64,000 bases of DNA from a beta proteobacterium AAP65 (lineage in GTDB: Bacteria; Pseudomonadota; Gammaproteobacteria; Burkholderiales; Burkholderiaceae_C), in the NCBI GenBank assembly GCA_001295865.1, contig LJHW01000025.1:25498-89497 (forward strand), given 5' to 3'. The translations under genes and the position numbers were made by a program. The notes under the pieces were generated by a model. The model saw only the letters and a program-made list of their open reading frames with translations. It was not told the origin of the DNA and did not search any database. Within the stretch, counting starts at the first letter, position 1. Each line of letters starts with the position of its first letter. Below, piece after piece: positions 55,801 to 62,516 of this stretch.

Positions 55801-58316
55801 ACGAGAGCCGCGTTGCGCAGCGCCACACCGTGCTGCCCGGCGGCTGGGGCGCGGTGCTGCCCGACGCGGCCGCGGCGCGCGCCGTGGGCCACTTCGGCGC
55901 GGCCGGCAGCGCGGCCGACGGCCGCTACACCTTTGAGGCCGGCCCGCAGGCGCGGCCGCAGCGGCCGTGGCTGAACGTGCTGGCCAACGAAGGTTTCGGC
56001 AGCCTGATGACGGAAGCCGGCGCCGGCAGCAGCTGGGCGTTGAACAGCCGCCTGAACCAGCTGACGGCCTGGCAGAACGACGCCGTGGCCGACCCGCCTT
56101 CGGAATGGCTGCTGCTGCAAGACCTGGACAGCGGCGAAGCCTGGAGCTGCACCGCCAGCGCCGAAAGCGCGCCGGGCGCGAACTGCACCGTGCAGCACAG
56201 CGCCGGCAGCACCGCCATCGCCCACCGGCACGCCGGCCTGGCGGTGCAGGCGCGCTGGTGTGTCGATGCCGGCAGCGCCGTGCGCCAGCTGCAGCTGCGC
56301 GTGGTGAACCTCGGGCCCACGCCGCGCCAGCTGCGCGTGGTGGCGGTGTGTGCCTGGATGCTGGGCCAGCAGCGCGGCGACCGCGCCAGCGTGCACACGC
56401 ATGCCGAGCTGCAGGGCGGCCCGGCTGCCGGCGCGCCCAGCCTCACCGCGCTGTATGCCACGCAGACCGAGGCCGCAGGCGGCTTCGGCGGCGGCACGGC
56501 CTTCCTGGCCTGGCGCCCGGCCGCGCCCACCGGCGGCGACGACCTCCCCGACTGGACCTGCGACCGCCGCGAGTTTTTCAACGCCGCCGGCCAGCCCGTG
56601 CTGCCCACACCCCTGGGCCGCCGGCAAGGCAGCGGCGCCGACCCCTGCGCGGCCACCGGTCTCACGCTGCAGCTCGCACCCGGCGGCGCGGCCGAACGCA
56701 CGCTGCTGCTGGGCTGGGCGCCCAGCCCGGCGGCGGCGCGCACGCTGCTGCACGAGGCCCTGGCGTCTTCACCCGAAGCGCGCCGCGAAGCCGTGCGCAG
56801 GCACTGGGCGCGGCTGCTCGGCGCGGCCACCGTGGCCACGCCCGACCCGCTCTTCGACGCCCTCGTCAACCACTGGCTGCTCTACCAGGCCGTGGCCTGC
56901 CGGCTCTGGGCCAAGGCCGGCTTCTACCAAGCGGGCGGCGCCACGGGCTTCCGCGACCAGCTGCAGGACAGCCTGGCCCTGGCCTGGGCCGCGCCCGAGA
57001 TGCTGCGCGCGCAGATCGTGCGCTGCGCCGGCCGCCAGTTCGCCGAAGGCGATGTGCAGCACTGGTGGCACGCGCCCGGCGGCGCGGGCGTGCGCACGCA
57101 CTTTTCCGACGACCTGCTGTGGCTGCCCTACGCGCTGGCGCTCTACCTGGCGCGCGTGGGTGACGCCAGCGTGCTCGACGAGCAGCAGCCCTTCCTGGAA
57201 GGCCAGACCATCGCCCCCGGCGCCGAAGACGCCTACGGCACGCCTGCCACCAGCGCCGAGACCGCCAGCGTCTACGAACACGCCGCGCGCGCCATCGACC
57301 GCAGCCTGCGCACCGGCGCCCACGGCCTGCCGCTGATGGGCAGCGGCGACTGGAACGACGGCATGAACCGCGTGGGCCACGGCGGCCAGGGTGAATCGGT
57401 GTGGCTGGCCTGGTTCCTGTGCCGCGTGGTGGCCGACTTCGCGCCGCTGGCCAGCGCACGCGGCGAGCCGCAGCGCGCGCAGCGCTGGCTGGAAGCCGCC
57501 ACGGGCTGGCGCGCCGCGCTGCAGGGCCCGGCCTGGGACGGCGCCTGGTACCGCCGCGCCTTCTTCGACGACGGCAGCCCGCTGGGCGCCAACAGCAACA
57601 GCGAGGCGCGCATCGACCTCATCGCGCAGGCCTGGGCCGTGCTCAGCGGCGTGGCGCCGGCCGCGCGCCAGCAGCAGGCACTGCTCTCGGCGCAAACGCA
57701 GCTGGTGGATGCCGAGCACGGCCTCGTGCGCCTGCTGCACCCGCCGCTGGTGGCGCAGCAGCCCAGCGCCGGCTACATCCAGGCCTACCCGCCGGGCGTG
57801 CGCGAAAACGGCGGCCAGTACACGCACGCCGGCGTGTGGTGGCTGATGGCGCAGGCGGCGCACGCGCACACGCTGCCGGCGCCGCAGGCCGGCTTCGACG
57901 CCGCCTGGCGCACCTGGTGCCAGCTCAGCCCCGCGCACCGCAGCGCCGAGCCCACGCAGGCCGCGGCCTATGGGCTGGAGCCTTACGCCGTGGCGGCCGA
58001 TGTCTACACCGCGGCGCCCTTCATCGGCCGTGGCGGCTGGAGCTGGTACACGGGTGCGGCCGCCTGGCTGCACCGCGCGGCGCTGGAAACTGTGTTCGGC
58101 CTGCAGTTCGGGCCGCAGACGCTGCAGCTGCGGCCCGCGCTGCCCAGTCACTGGCCGCAGGCCACGCTGACGCTGCGCCGCGAAGGCCGCACGCTGCACT
58201 TCACGCTGCAACGCGGCACGCCGCCGCCCGGGGCGGTGCTGCTGCTGCCGGGCGCGCCGCTGCACTGGCCCGCGCTGCAGGGTGAACACCGCTTCGTGGT
58301 GCCGCTGCCGGCTTGA
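49797..58316 (+). CDS. ndvB: Cyclic beta-1,2-glucan synthase (NdvB/Cgs type)
   Basis: A giant 2839-residue inner-membrane enzyme, the size of Rhizobium NdvB and Brucella Cgs, that makes periplasmic cyclic beta-1,2-glucan. Order: an N-terminal region; membrane helices near 460-515; a GT84 glycosyltransferase with LVTLDSDTQLPPGRL (about 692-704) and a (Q/R)xxRW-like HRWTRGDWQLLP (about 843); further helices (about 880-1055); a glycoamylase-like domain (about 1270-1405, TTAGLRSWSGSMFEYLMP); and a C-terminal GH94 phosphorylase domain with GSGDWNDGMNRVGHGG (about 2515) that sets ring size. TTG 49797 overlapping the previous stop is my best start; TTG 49806 is an alternative. The frame stays open far upstream without meaning. 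Confidence 0.93.
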   Translation: MSALGAEKRWAGARPEGPAPRPLTLAALPAALGRLLDPAAGPLLPPVRAEVFGAQRFALHGHSLGLTHAAERAGWRGSAFFPRLRDNIRMLRLAQGVLGAPLAGDEEPGPAAQWLLDNFALIDAQLLAIHEGLPRGYFRSLPVLQAEPLAGLPRVYGVAWAFVAHADSAFDEDLLVHYLGGYQGARALGLAELWALPTTLRVVLVENLRRLAERLATRQAARELARLCCEGPVPCSLATLQALCVPLAQRGVEDVFLEQLGQRLLDPLASGAASGPRPENAETAEPANASADPRAAPPALRLWLAGRLPAAGLLPTRQNAEQTADNLSVSNAVNALRALNDADWPEIVARSSPLTQWMLADPLFAAEHHRSRDQTLHGIEALARRSGRPELEVAQALRALIDEASGPLRAAQPGAAPSALPHTAAAGHWLRGPGQAALHRALGLRQPGALALQALARHAALPLYLAAVMAGTAALVLAVLGAALGIAPAATLHTWAWALLLAAPAAEAVIALLHRVVGESTQPRPLARLALPLGIPPAQRVLVVIPAMLSDRDAIDELVHRLHLHQLANPEPFAQFALLTDWADADTAGASADAALLAHASVGVAALNEGAARHGATASATPRFLLLHRERRYSRSESRWIGWERKRGKLEELVALLMQPAPEASFRGLAPASPFVDLGALSRPAAGTRYLVTLDSDTQLPPGRLRELVGVAAHPAQRPRLSANGRRVVGGYGILQPRLVTPLPQPHEDTFFHRLFAGHSGIDPYGAASAEVYQDLFEEASYNGKGLLDVAAMHAVLGGHLPEGQVLSHDLLEGALARCAAVTDITLVEDAPFHAEVAASRVHRWTRGDWQLLPILLRSLLQPARYPLGGLNRWKMADNLRRSLVAPAALAALLLSLAGLGPAPGAVLALVFAAFAAGPLMGALADALPTRDDVAWRHFLHGAAADVLRAFGGGLWQLAMLLPQALAALDAIALALWRLVFSHRLLLQWTTAAAAQAAASQSLPAALRRHAAVPLLAALLAATLLAVGTPWPAWTLLLCALWGAAPLWSWAASRRGLLPQQATCPDEDRAYLRSVARDTWRSFERTVSAADRHLPPDNLQTDPHEMLAHRTSPTNIGLYLLSVACAREFGWIDTPEMLQRLQATLDSVDTLPRHRGHLLNWYDTQTGQALPPMYVSTVDSGNLCGHLLAVAQACLAHARGLARLQAQGPVTMAAQTHITAQQLAQLHTLAARCQALAWAPDFHFLYHPRRHLLHIGWRVAEQQLDAGFYDLLASESRLTSLWAIAKGDVPVQHWAALGRPFYAVGTTAGLRSWSGSMFEYLMPTLVLSEPTGSVLHAAGCAALAEQRSYAAALGVPWGISESAHAGRDYTLAYQYAPQGVPRLALRRTPPDELVIAPYATALAAQLAPHAASVNYAVLQGLGARGPMGFIEALDYSPARQSGPQPCTAVHTVMAHHQGMSLVALANVLLGGVVQRWGGADPHLEAVASLLHERTPREVSRLVTPLAAPPPALQRQRAPTLARALLPGRLAIEPTQLLGHGRYAVALRANGAGRSSLLGRNLGRWRDDALRDAHGHFFWLRRAGEVPVTLSQHPAPCPQAAYRAHFHPDRVVLLAEWPTLRTQLTVWVSPEDDIEFRQVELQHTGTEVLEIELISAFEPTLAEARADEAHPAFSQMFLQARGHAAQRALFFERRPRLAGEAGLHLAHFLAESAPEVQGLQQQTQRAAWAGRNRSAARPLGLLQDLGAAEVDAEGFEALDTGLDPVCVLAVKLVLAPGAQVRLCFATAAAADAATLQSVVDKHRQASALERSSLMSATLAGIRLRTLRIGADSYAALQTLNTAMLLSLARPQRGAALRAAAPASAPPLHDRRELWRLGLSGDRPLLLVAAAGLQGLPLLRALNPALALWQWGGVACDLVVVNAEPASYEMPLQRELTALRDRHEADAAGHPGRLRCGWHLLRHDDLSATEHATLHALARLRLQADGRPLAAQVAEWTALHDAAHESRVAQRHTVLPGGWGAVLPDAAAARAVGHFGAAGSAADGRYTFEAGPQARPQRPWLNVLANEGFGSLMTEAGAGSSWALNSRLNQLTAWQNDAVADPPSEWLLLQDLDSGEAWSCTASAESAPGANCTVQHSAGSTAIAHRHAGLAVQARWCVDAGSAVRQLQLRVVNLGPTPRQLRVVAVCAWMLGQQRGDRASVHTHAELQGGPAAGAPSLTALYATQTEAAGGFGGGTAFLAWRPAAPTGGDDLPDWTCDRREFFNAAGQPVLPTPLGRRQGSGADPCAATGLTLQLAPGGAAERTLLLGWAPSPAAARTLLHEALASSPEARREAVRRHWARLLGAATVATPDPLFDALVNHWLLYQAVACRLWAKAGFYQAGGATGFRDQLQDSLALAWAAPEMLRAQIVRCAGRQFAEGDVQHWWHAPGGAGVRTHFSDDLLWLPYALALYLARVGDASVLDEQQPFLEGQTIAPGAEDAYGTPATSAETASVYEHAARAIDRSLRTGAHGLPLMGSGDWNDGMNRVGHGGQGESVWLAWFLCRVVADFAPLASARGEPQRAQRWLEAATGWRAALQGPAWDGAWYRRAFFDDGSPLGANSNSEARIDLIAQAWAVLSGVAPAARQQQALLSAQTQLVDAEHGLVRLLHPPLVAQQPSAGYIQAYPPGVRENGGQYTHAGVWWLMAQAAHAHTLPAPQAGFDAAWRTWCQLSPAHRSAEPTQAAAYGLEPYAVAADVYTAAPFIGRGGWSWYTGAAAWLHRAALETVFGLQFGPQTLQLRPALPSHWPQATLTLRREGRTLHFTLQRGTPPPGAVLLLPGAPLHWPALQGEHRFVVPLPA

Positions 58317-58325
58317 GGCCCCGCC

Positions 58326-58361
58326 AAAAAAAGAGGCTGCACGCCTTGCACACGTGCAGCC
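58326..58361 (-). terminator. Intrinsic terminator after the DUF4398-OmpA operon
   Basis: On the minus strand GGCTGCACG, a 9-base loop and CGTGCAGCC form a perfect 9-bp stem followed by TCTTTTTTT. It lies between the convergent ndvB and OmpA genes and serves the minus-strand operon. Confidence 0.85.
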
Positions 58362-58398
58362 CCGCAAAGCGAGAACTGGTCAGGAAAGGCGCGCCGGT

Positions 58399-59406
58399 TC
58401 AGCGCCCCTTGACGGCCCCGCTCTCGTCCGAGAGAACGATCTCCACACGGCGGTTGGCCTGGCGGCCGGCGGCGCTGTCGTTGCCGGCCACCGGGCTGCC
58501 TTCGCCATAACCCTGGGCCGCCAGCTGCTCACGCGCCACGCCCATGGCCAGCAGCGAGCCCATCACCGTCTGGGCGCGCTCGGCCGAGAGCGTCTGGTTC
58601 ATCAGCTCGGCACCCACGCTGTCGGTGTGGCCCTCGATCAGCGCCTTGCGCTGCGGGTACTCCTTGAGAAAGCTGCCCAGGCGCTGCAGGTTCTGCGCGG
58701 CACCGGGGCGCAGGCGGGCGCGGCCGGTGTCGAAGAGCACGTCGCCCAGCGTGATGACGAGGCCGCGCTCGGTCTGCTGTGCGTTCAGCTCGCGCAGCTG
58801 CGTGGCCAGCAGCGCGTTGCGGCGCTCGGCGTCACCGGCCTGCTGCTGCGACAGGTTGGCGTTGCGCTGCGAGGTGGCGGCCTGGCGTTGCGCGGCTTCG
58901 GCCTGGCGCTGCGAAGCGGCCGCGTCACGTTGCGAGGACGCGGCGTCGCGCTGCGAAGCGGCGGCTTCCTGCGTGGCAACGGCGGCGGCGGCCGTGGCGC
59001 TGTCGGCCTGCCGCGTGCGCGCAGCCAGGCGCATGCGGTCGGTCTCGGCGCCGGCCTGGGCGATGCGCGCCTCGGCGGCCTTGCGCGCGCCGGTTTCACG
59101 CGCGATGCCGGTGCGCTGGCGCGCGATGTAGGCCAGCTGGTCGACTTCGACCAGGCTGTCGCCACGCTGGCGCGCCGCTTCGGCCTGGGCCAGCGCTTCG
59201 CCGGCCAGGCGCAGCTCGTTCGGGGCCAGGGCTTGCGTGTCGGCATCGGCCAGCGCGGCGCGCTGTTCGCTGCGGGCCTGGCTGAGCAGCACGGTGTCGT
59301 CGCTGACGGTGCTGCAGGCGCTGGCCAGGGCCAGCACGGCCAGGGCGATCAGCGTAGGGGCCGGGCGCAGGGTGCGCGGGGTGGAGTCGTTCGGCTTGCG
59401 TTGCAT
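58399..59406 (-). CDS. OmpA-family lipoprotein with DUF4398 and coiled-coil repeats
   Basis: The 335-residue precursor has a lipoprotein signal with lipobox LASAC (Cys31), a DUF4398 helical domain (about 35-125), an Ala/Gln-rich repeat region (SQRDAASSQRDAAASQRQAE and following, about 140-200), and a C-terminal OmpA peptidoglycan-binding domain (DVLFDTGRARLRPGAAQNLQ, EGHTDSVGAELMNQTLSAER, NRRVEIVL). It would tether outer membrane to cell wall. ATG 59406 gives a normal signal; an ATG at 59469 overlapping the upstream stop is possible through coupling. Confidence 0.9.
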   Translation of the reverse strand: MQRKPNDSTPRTLRPAPTLIALAVLALASACSTVSDDTVLLSQARSEQRAALADADTQALAPNELRLAGEALAQAEAARQRGDSLVEVDQLAYIARQRTGIARETGARKAAEARIAQAGAETDRMRLAARTRQADSATAAAAVATQEAAASQRDAASSQRDAAASQRQAEAAQRQAATSQRNANLSQQQAGDAERRNALLATQLRELNAQQTERGLVITLGDVLFDTGRARLRPGAAQNLQRLGSFLKEYPQRKALIEGHTDSVGAELMNQTLSAERAQTVMGSLLAMGVAREQLAAQGYGEGSPVAGNDSAAGRQANRRVEIVLSDESGAVKGR

Positions 59407-59465
59407 GGAGGGTGCTTTCGTGAAGGGTTGCTGGGGGGCCGGGCTGGCGGTGCGCCGCGCCGGTG

Positions 59466-59918
59466 TCATCGCGGCTGGCGCGCCATCTCTTCGCGCAGCA
59501 CGCGGCCGGCTTCCTGCAGCGCCTGGGCCGAGCGGCGGGCCTTCTCGGCCTGGGCCTTGGCTTCGGCCAGCTGCGCATCGGCCTGCGCCTGCTGCGACAG
59601 GCGCAGCGCGCCGGCGTGGTCTTCGGTGGCCATCGCGGCCTGGGCGCGGCGCAGCTTCTCGCGGGCCAGCGCGGTTTCGGTGGGGGCCATCTCCACACCG
59701 CCGGCGGCCACGGCGCTGTTGACGGCGGCGTTGGCCAGCGCCATCTGCGCCGTGGGCGCCGGCACGCTGGCACAGCCGGCCAGGGCCAGCAGGGCGGCGG
59801 CCGTCAGCAGCAGCTGGCGCGGGATGCGGTGGCCCGGCTTGCGCAGGTGCAGCGCCGGCTCAAAAGCAGCGCCCGCCTGGCAGGCAGGAAGAGACGTGAC
59901 GGTGGGTTCAGGATGCAT
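59466..59918 (-). CDS. DUF4398 lipoprotein
   Basis: A 150-residue precursor with lipobox LAGC (Cys49) after a long basic N-region (so a later start cannot be excluded), then a helical DUF4398 domain (MALANAAVNSAVAAGGVEMA, TALAREKLRRAQAAMATED). It resembles the middle of the OmpA-type protein encoded next, so the two probably arose by duplication. GGAAG precedes the ATG. Site S8 lies 95-136 bases upstream. Confidence 0.85.
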   Translation of the reverse strand: MHPEPTVTSLPACQAGAAFEPALHLRKPGHRIPRQLLLTAAALLALAGCASVPAPTAQMALANAAVNSAVAAGGVEMAPTETALAREKLRRAQAAMATEDHAGALRLSQQAQADAQLAEAKAQAEKARRSAQALQEAGRVLREEMARQPR

Positions 59919-60012
59919 GGGGTTCTTTCTTCCGTGGGCAGCGTGCTGCGGGGGCGTGAGTCGGTGGGGTGCCCGGCACTACAGCCGAACCCGGCCCGCG
60001 CCGAAGCGGCTC

Positions 60013-60054
60013 AGCATGGGCGCAGCGCTGGCAGGCGTCGGTGCGCCTTCGCAC
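60013..60054 (-). promoter_or_regulatory. Crp/Fnr-type site and -10 upstream of the DUF4398-OmpA operon (site S8)
   Basis: A perfect palindrome, read on the minus strand as GTGCG-AAGG-CGCAC (60054-60041), followed by CGA and, 22 bases after the motif, CATGCT. The predicted +1 is 60006, with an 88-base leader. The site also lies upstream of the divergent bacterioferritin-like gene. Confidence 0.5.
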
Positions 60055-60086
60055 ATGGCGGGGCTGGGGCGCACAAAGGGCCTGCC

Positions 60087-60096
60087 GTCCTACAGC
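60087..60096 (+). promoter_or_regulatory. GTCCTACAGC element upstream of the bacterioferritin-like gene
   Basis: Exact copy of the 10-mer at 44963-44972 upstream of DUF883. Possible -10 of a stationary-phase promoter. The remainder of the 294-base region 59919-60212 contains site S8 and no gene that I can support. Confidence 0.35.
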
Positions 60097-60212
60097 AGGC
60101 GACGGCTGCCGCTGCTCGCGGCCGCGGGGGCGGCTGCCTAGAGTGGCCGCAGGGTCGATGGCCGGGCTGCAACAGCCCGCCACGCCCCGCCCGCACCCGC
60201 ACCGGAGCCCCC

Positions 60213-60785
60213 ATGTCGCACCCCTCAGAACCGCCCCGCATCACCCCGCTGGCCCTGGCCGAAGCCACGCCGCCGGCGCTGGACACCGCGGCGCTGGAGC
60301 GTGTGCGCCGCCAGCCGCTGCAGCACCGCCACAGCGCGGCCGAGTTGCAATGGCGCAGCGGCCTGGTCAAGCTGCTCAACGACGCGCTGGCCACCGAGCT
60401 GGTGTGCGTGCTGCGCTACAAGCGCCACCACTACACCGCGCACGGCCTGGCCTCGCCGCGCATCGCCGAAGAATTCGCCGTGCACGCGGCCGAAGAGATG
60501 ACGCACGCCGACCGCCTGGCGCGGCGCATCGTGCAGCTCGGCGGCGAGCCCGATTTCGCGCCCGAAACCCTGCTGCAGCGCAGCCACGCGCCCTACGACG
60601 CCTCGGCCGAGCTGAACACCATGATCCGCGTGAACCTCGTCGCCGAGCGTGTGGCGGTGGAGAGCTACAGCCAGCTCGTGCGTGTGGTGGGCGACCGCGA
60701 CCCGAGCACACGCCGCCTGCTCGAGGACCTGCTCGCCGACGAGCAGCGCCACGCCGAAGAACTGCAGGGCTGGCTGGCCCTGTGA
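60213..60785 (+). CDS. Bacterioferritin-like ferritin-family protein
   Basis: The 190-residue protein has the four-helix ferritin pattern: LLNDALATELVCVLRYKRHH (Glu of helix A), HAAEEMTHADRLARRIVQLG (ExxH of helix B), NLVAERVAVESYSQLV and LLADEQRHAEELQGWL (ExxH-like helix D). The methionine in EEMTHAD could be a haem ligand as in Bfr, but that is uncertain. An N-terminal extension of about 40 residues is unusual for Bfr. It would store iron or handle peroxide. CCGGAG precedes the ATG. BON-protein gene follows. Confidence 0.85.
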   Translation: MSHPSEPPRITPLALAEATPPALDTAALERVRRQPLQHRHSAAELQWRSGLVKLLNDALATELVCVLRYKRHHYTAHGLASPRIAEEFAVHAAEEMTHADRLARRIVQLGGEPDFAPETLLQRSHAPYDASAELNTMIRVNLVAERVAVESYSQLVRVVGDRDPSTRRLLEDLLADEQRHAEELQGWLAL

Positions 60786-60867
60786 AGGCCGCAACCGCAT
60801 CACCGCCACGCCTGCGCCTCCATCCGATTTTGTCTTTCCCCCTGTTTTCAACCCACCGGAGATCTGC

Positions 60868-61206
60868 ATGAACAAGACCAACCCCGCAAGCCGCCCCCTG
60901 GCCGTGCTGTTGACGGCCCTGGCCGCCACCACCGTGCTGGCCACCACCACGGGCTGCGCGGTCTCGCGCGGCCAGGAATCGGTGGGCGCCTACATCGACG
61001 ACACCGCCATCACCACCGCGGTGAAGGCCCGTTTCATCGACAACAAGACCGTCGACGCTTCGGCCATCAGCGTGGAAACGCTCAAGGGCACCGTGATGCT
61101 CTCGGGCTTCGCCAAGAGCGACAGCGAGAAGCGCGTGGCCGAAAGCGTGGCCTGGAAGGTGGAGGGCGTGAAGTCGGTGAAGAACGAAATCACGGTGCGC
61201 CCGTGA
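60868..61206 (+). CDS. BON-domain periplasmic protein (OsmY-like)
   Basis: A 112-residue precursor with signal peptide ending at a weak lipobox (LATTTGC) and a single BON domain (about 42-112: DTAITTAVKARFIDNKTVDA, GTVMLSGFAKSDSEKRVAES, VKSVKNEITV). BON proteins such as OsmY protect the periplasm against osmotic stress. CGGAG precedes the ATG. It lies downstream of the bacterioferritin-like gene. Confidence 0.92.
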   Translation: MNKTNPASRPLAVLLTALAATTVLATTTGCAVSRGQESVGAYIDDTAITTAVKARFIDNKTVDASAISVETLKGTVMLSGFAKSDSEKRVAESVAWKVEGVKSVKNEITVRP

Positions 61207-61240
61207 CCGTGACGTGCCCCCGCACCAGGCGGGCACACCC

Positions 61241-61339
61241 ATGAGCCAGCCCGAGACCCAAGGCAAGCGCAAGCCGATCGCGGCACGGCAGCGCCAGACC
61301 AGCGACCCGTGGTTCAAGCACACCCCGCCGAAAGACTGA
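61241..61339 (+). CDS. Possible 32-residue small protein
   Basis: A short, highly charged open frame (MSQPETQGKRKPIAARQRQT ... HTPPKD) beginning 35 bases after the BON gene. The sequence looks protein-like (tryptophan, balanced charges), but there is no Shine-Dalgarno sequence or recognised family. Its end overlaps the next small frame by 31 bases. Confidence 0.35.
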   Translation: MSQPETQGKRKPIAARQRQTSDPWFKHTPPKD

Positions 61340-61548
61340 AGCCGGCCGCGGCCCACCGCGGCTGGCTCTGGCTGGCCGCGGTGGCCGCACTGGCCTTGCT
61401 GCTGAGCTACGGCCGTGCGGTGCAGTTGGTGCAGACCCAGGGCGCCGACCGCCGCGCGGCCACGCTGCAGCGCGCCCAGGCGCTGTGGTTGTGCAGCAGC
61501 ATGGCGGGTGAAAGGGCGCGGCGCGAATGCCGCGCCAAGTTGCCCTGA
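61309..61548 (+). CDS. Possible 79-residue membrane protein
   Basis: Open frame with GTG start, a basic N-terminus, one membrane helix (about 19-35, WLWLAAVAALALLLSYG) and a polar tail with two cysteines (LWLCSSMAGERARRECRAKL). The topology is plausible for a small inner-membrane protein. No family is recognised, and a start inside the previous small frame makes the call tentative. Confidence 0.4.
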   Translation: MVQAHPAERLKPAAAHRGWLWLAAVAALALLLSYGRAVQLVQTQGADRRAATLQRAQALWLCSSMAGERARRECRAKLP

Positions 61549-61583
61549 GGCTCGGCCGCCACGGCAACCGTGATGGTGGCCAC

Positions 61584-61627
61584 AAGGGCCGCGCAAGGGC
61601 CGCGCAAGGGCCGCGCAAGGGCCGCCG
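61584..61627. repeat. 11-bp tandem repeat, four copies
   Basis: AAGGGCCGCGC is repeated at 61584, 61595 and 61606 and a fourth, diverged copy starts at 61617. It lies in the 97-bp gap (61549-61645) between two gene ends and encodes nothing evident. Such arrays change copy number by slippage. Confidence 0.85.
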
Positions 61628-61645
61628 GCCCTCACGCCCCTGAGT

Positions 61646-62488
61646 TCACACGCGCGGCTCGCCCTGCCGGTTGACGGTGACCGTAGCCCCCGGCGGCTGC
61701 GCCAGCTGCACGTGGTGTTCACGCCCGCGGTAGACGTAGCTCACATCCCAGAAGCTCGGCGTGGCCGGCCCCGGCACATTGCGGCAGCGTTCGATCTCGC
61801 CGTTGTTGCGGCTGTTGCCGTTGGCATCGCGGTCGTTGCGCGCGTTGCCGATGCGCGAGCCCACCGCCGCGCCCGCCACCACGCCGCCGATGGTGGCCAG
61901 ATCACGCCCGCTGCCGCCGCCCACCTGGTGGCCGAGGATGCCGCCCAGCACCGCGCCCAGCAGCGCGCCTGGCACGCGGCTGTTGCGCTCGGGCGCGGCG
62001 CTGCTTTCCATCCAGCAGCGCTGCTCGGGCGCGCCATAGACCGCGCGTGAACCGGTGACACGCGCCTCGTACAGGCGCTCGTTGCCGCGGCGCCTGTAAT
62101 CTGCCGCCACCACCGGCGGCGGTGCGACGCGCGCTTCTTCGGGCCGCACGTTGCGGCCGAGTTCGCGCACCGACGACACGCGGTCGTTCAGCCCCATGGC
62201 GCCGAGCGAGGCGTACTGCCCCGGGCGCAGCACGCGGCAGCTGCCGCCATAGCCCGCGTTTTCGCAGATCTCCCAGCGCGCGCCCACCACCACGGCCGAC
62301 GAGCCGCGGTCGTTGAAGCCGCGCTGGCGCAGGTCCTCGATGGCCTGCCGGGTGGTGATGCTGCGGCCCTGGAAACCGTCGTGTTCGTAGACCGTGATCT
62401 GCGCCGCGGCCGGGCCGGCCAGCGCCAGGGCAAAAACAGCCATCACGCAGCGGCTGGCGCCCTGCGGCGGGGTGGGATGTGGGTGCAT
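61646..62488 (-). CDS. Beta/gamma-crystallin-like and glycine-zipper envelope protein
   Basis: The 280-residue precursor has a signal peptide (cleavage near PAAAQ), then two Greek-key-like motifs of the beta/gamma-crystallin type (ITVYEHDGFQGRSITTRQAI and WEICENAGYGGSCRVLRPGQ with DRVSSVREL), a linker, a glycine-zipper hairpin (about 185-230, GALLGAVLGGILGHQVGGG) and a C-terminal domain ending VTVNRQGEP. The zipper resembles outer-membrane 2TM proteins. GGAG lies 7 bases before ATG 62488. Role unknown; crystallin folds often bind Ca2+ and stabilise under stress. Confidence 0.85.
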   Translation of the reverse strand: MHPHPTPPQGASRCVMAVFALALAGPAAAQITVYEHDGFQGRSITTRQAIEDLRQRGFNDRGSSAVVVGARWEICENAGYGGSCRVLRPGQYASLGAMGLNDRVSSVRELGRNVRPEEARVAPPPVVAADYRRRGNERLYEARVTGSRAVYGAPEQRCWMESSAAPERNSRVPGALLGAVLGGILGHQVGGGSGRDLATIGGVVAGAAVGSRIGNARNDRDANGNSRNNGEIERCRNVPGPATPSFWDVSYVYRGREHHVQLAQPPGATVTVNRQGEPRV

Positions 62489-62516
62489 GGTGCAGCTCCT
62501 GGAAACAGTGAAGGAA

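Noticed and set aside
49389..56753. A 2454-codon open frame on the minus strand opposite ndvB
   Set aside because: It is the antisense shadow of a high-GC gene with strong third-position bias. Its translation is Gln/Arg/Ala/Gly-rich with no family features, while the plus frame shows clear NdvB domains.
60041..60096. Site S8 as a class II activator site for the bacterioferritin-like gene (plus direction)
   Set aside because: At the required distance the sequence is AAAGGG-like, not a -10. The TACAGC at 60091 would put the dyad near -55. The minus-strand geometry fits exactly, so the site is assigned to the DUF4398-OmpA operon.
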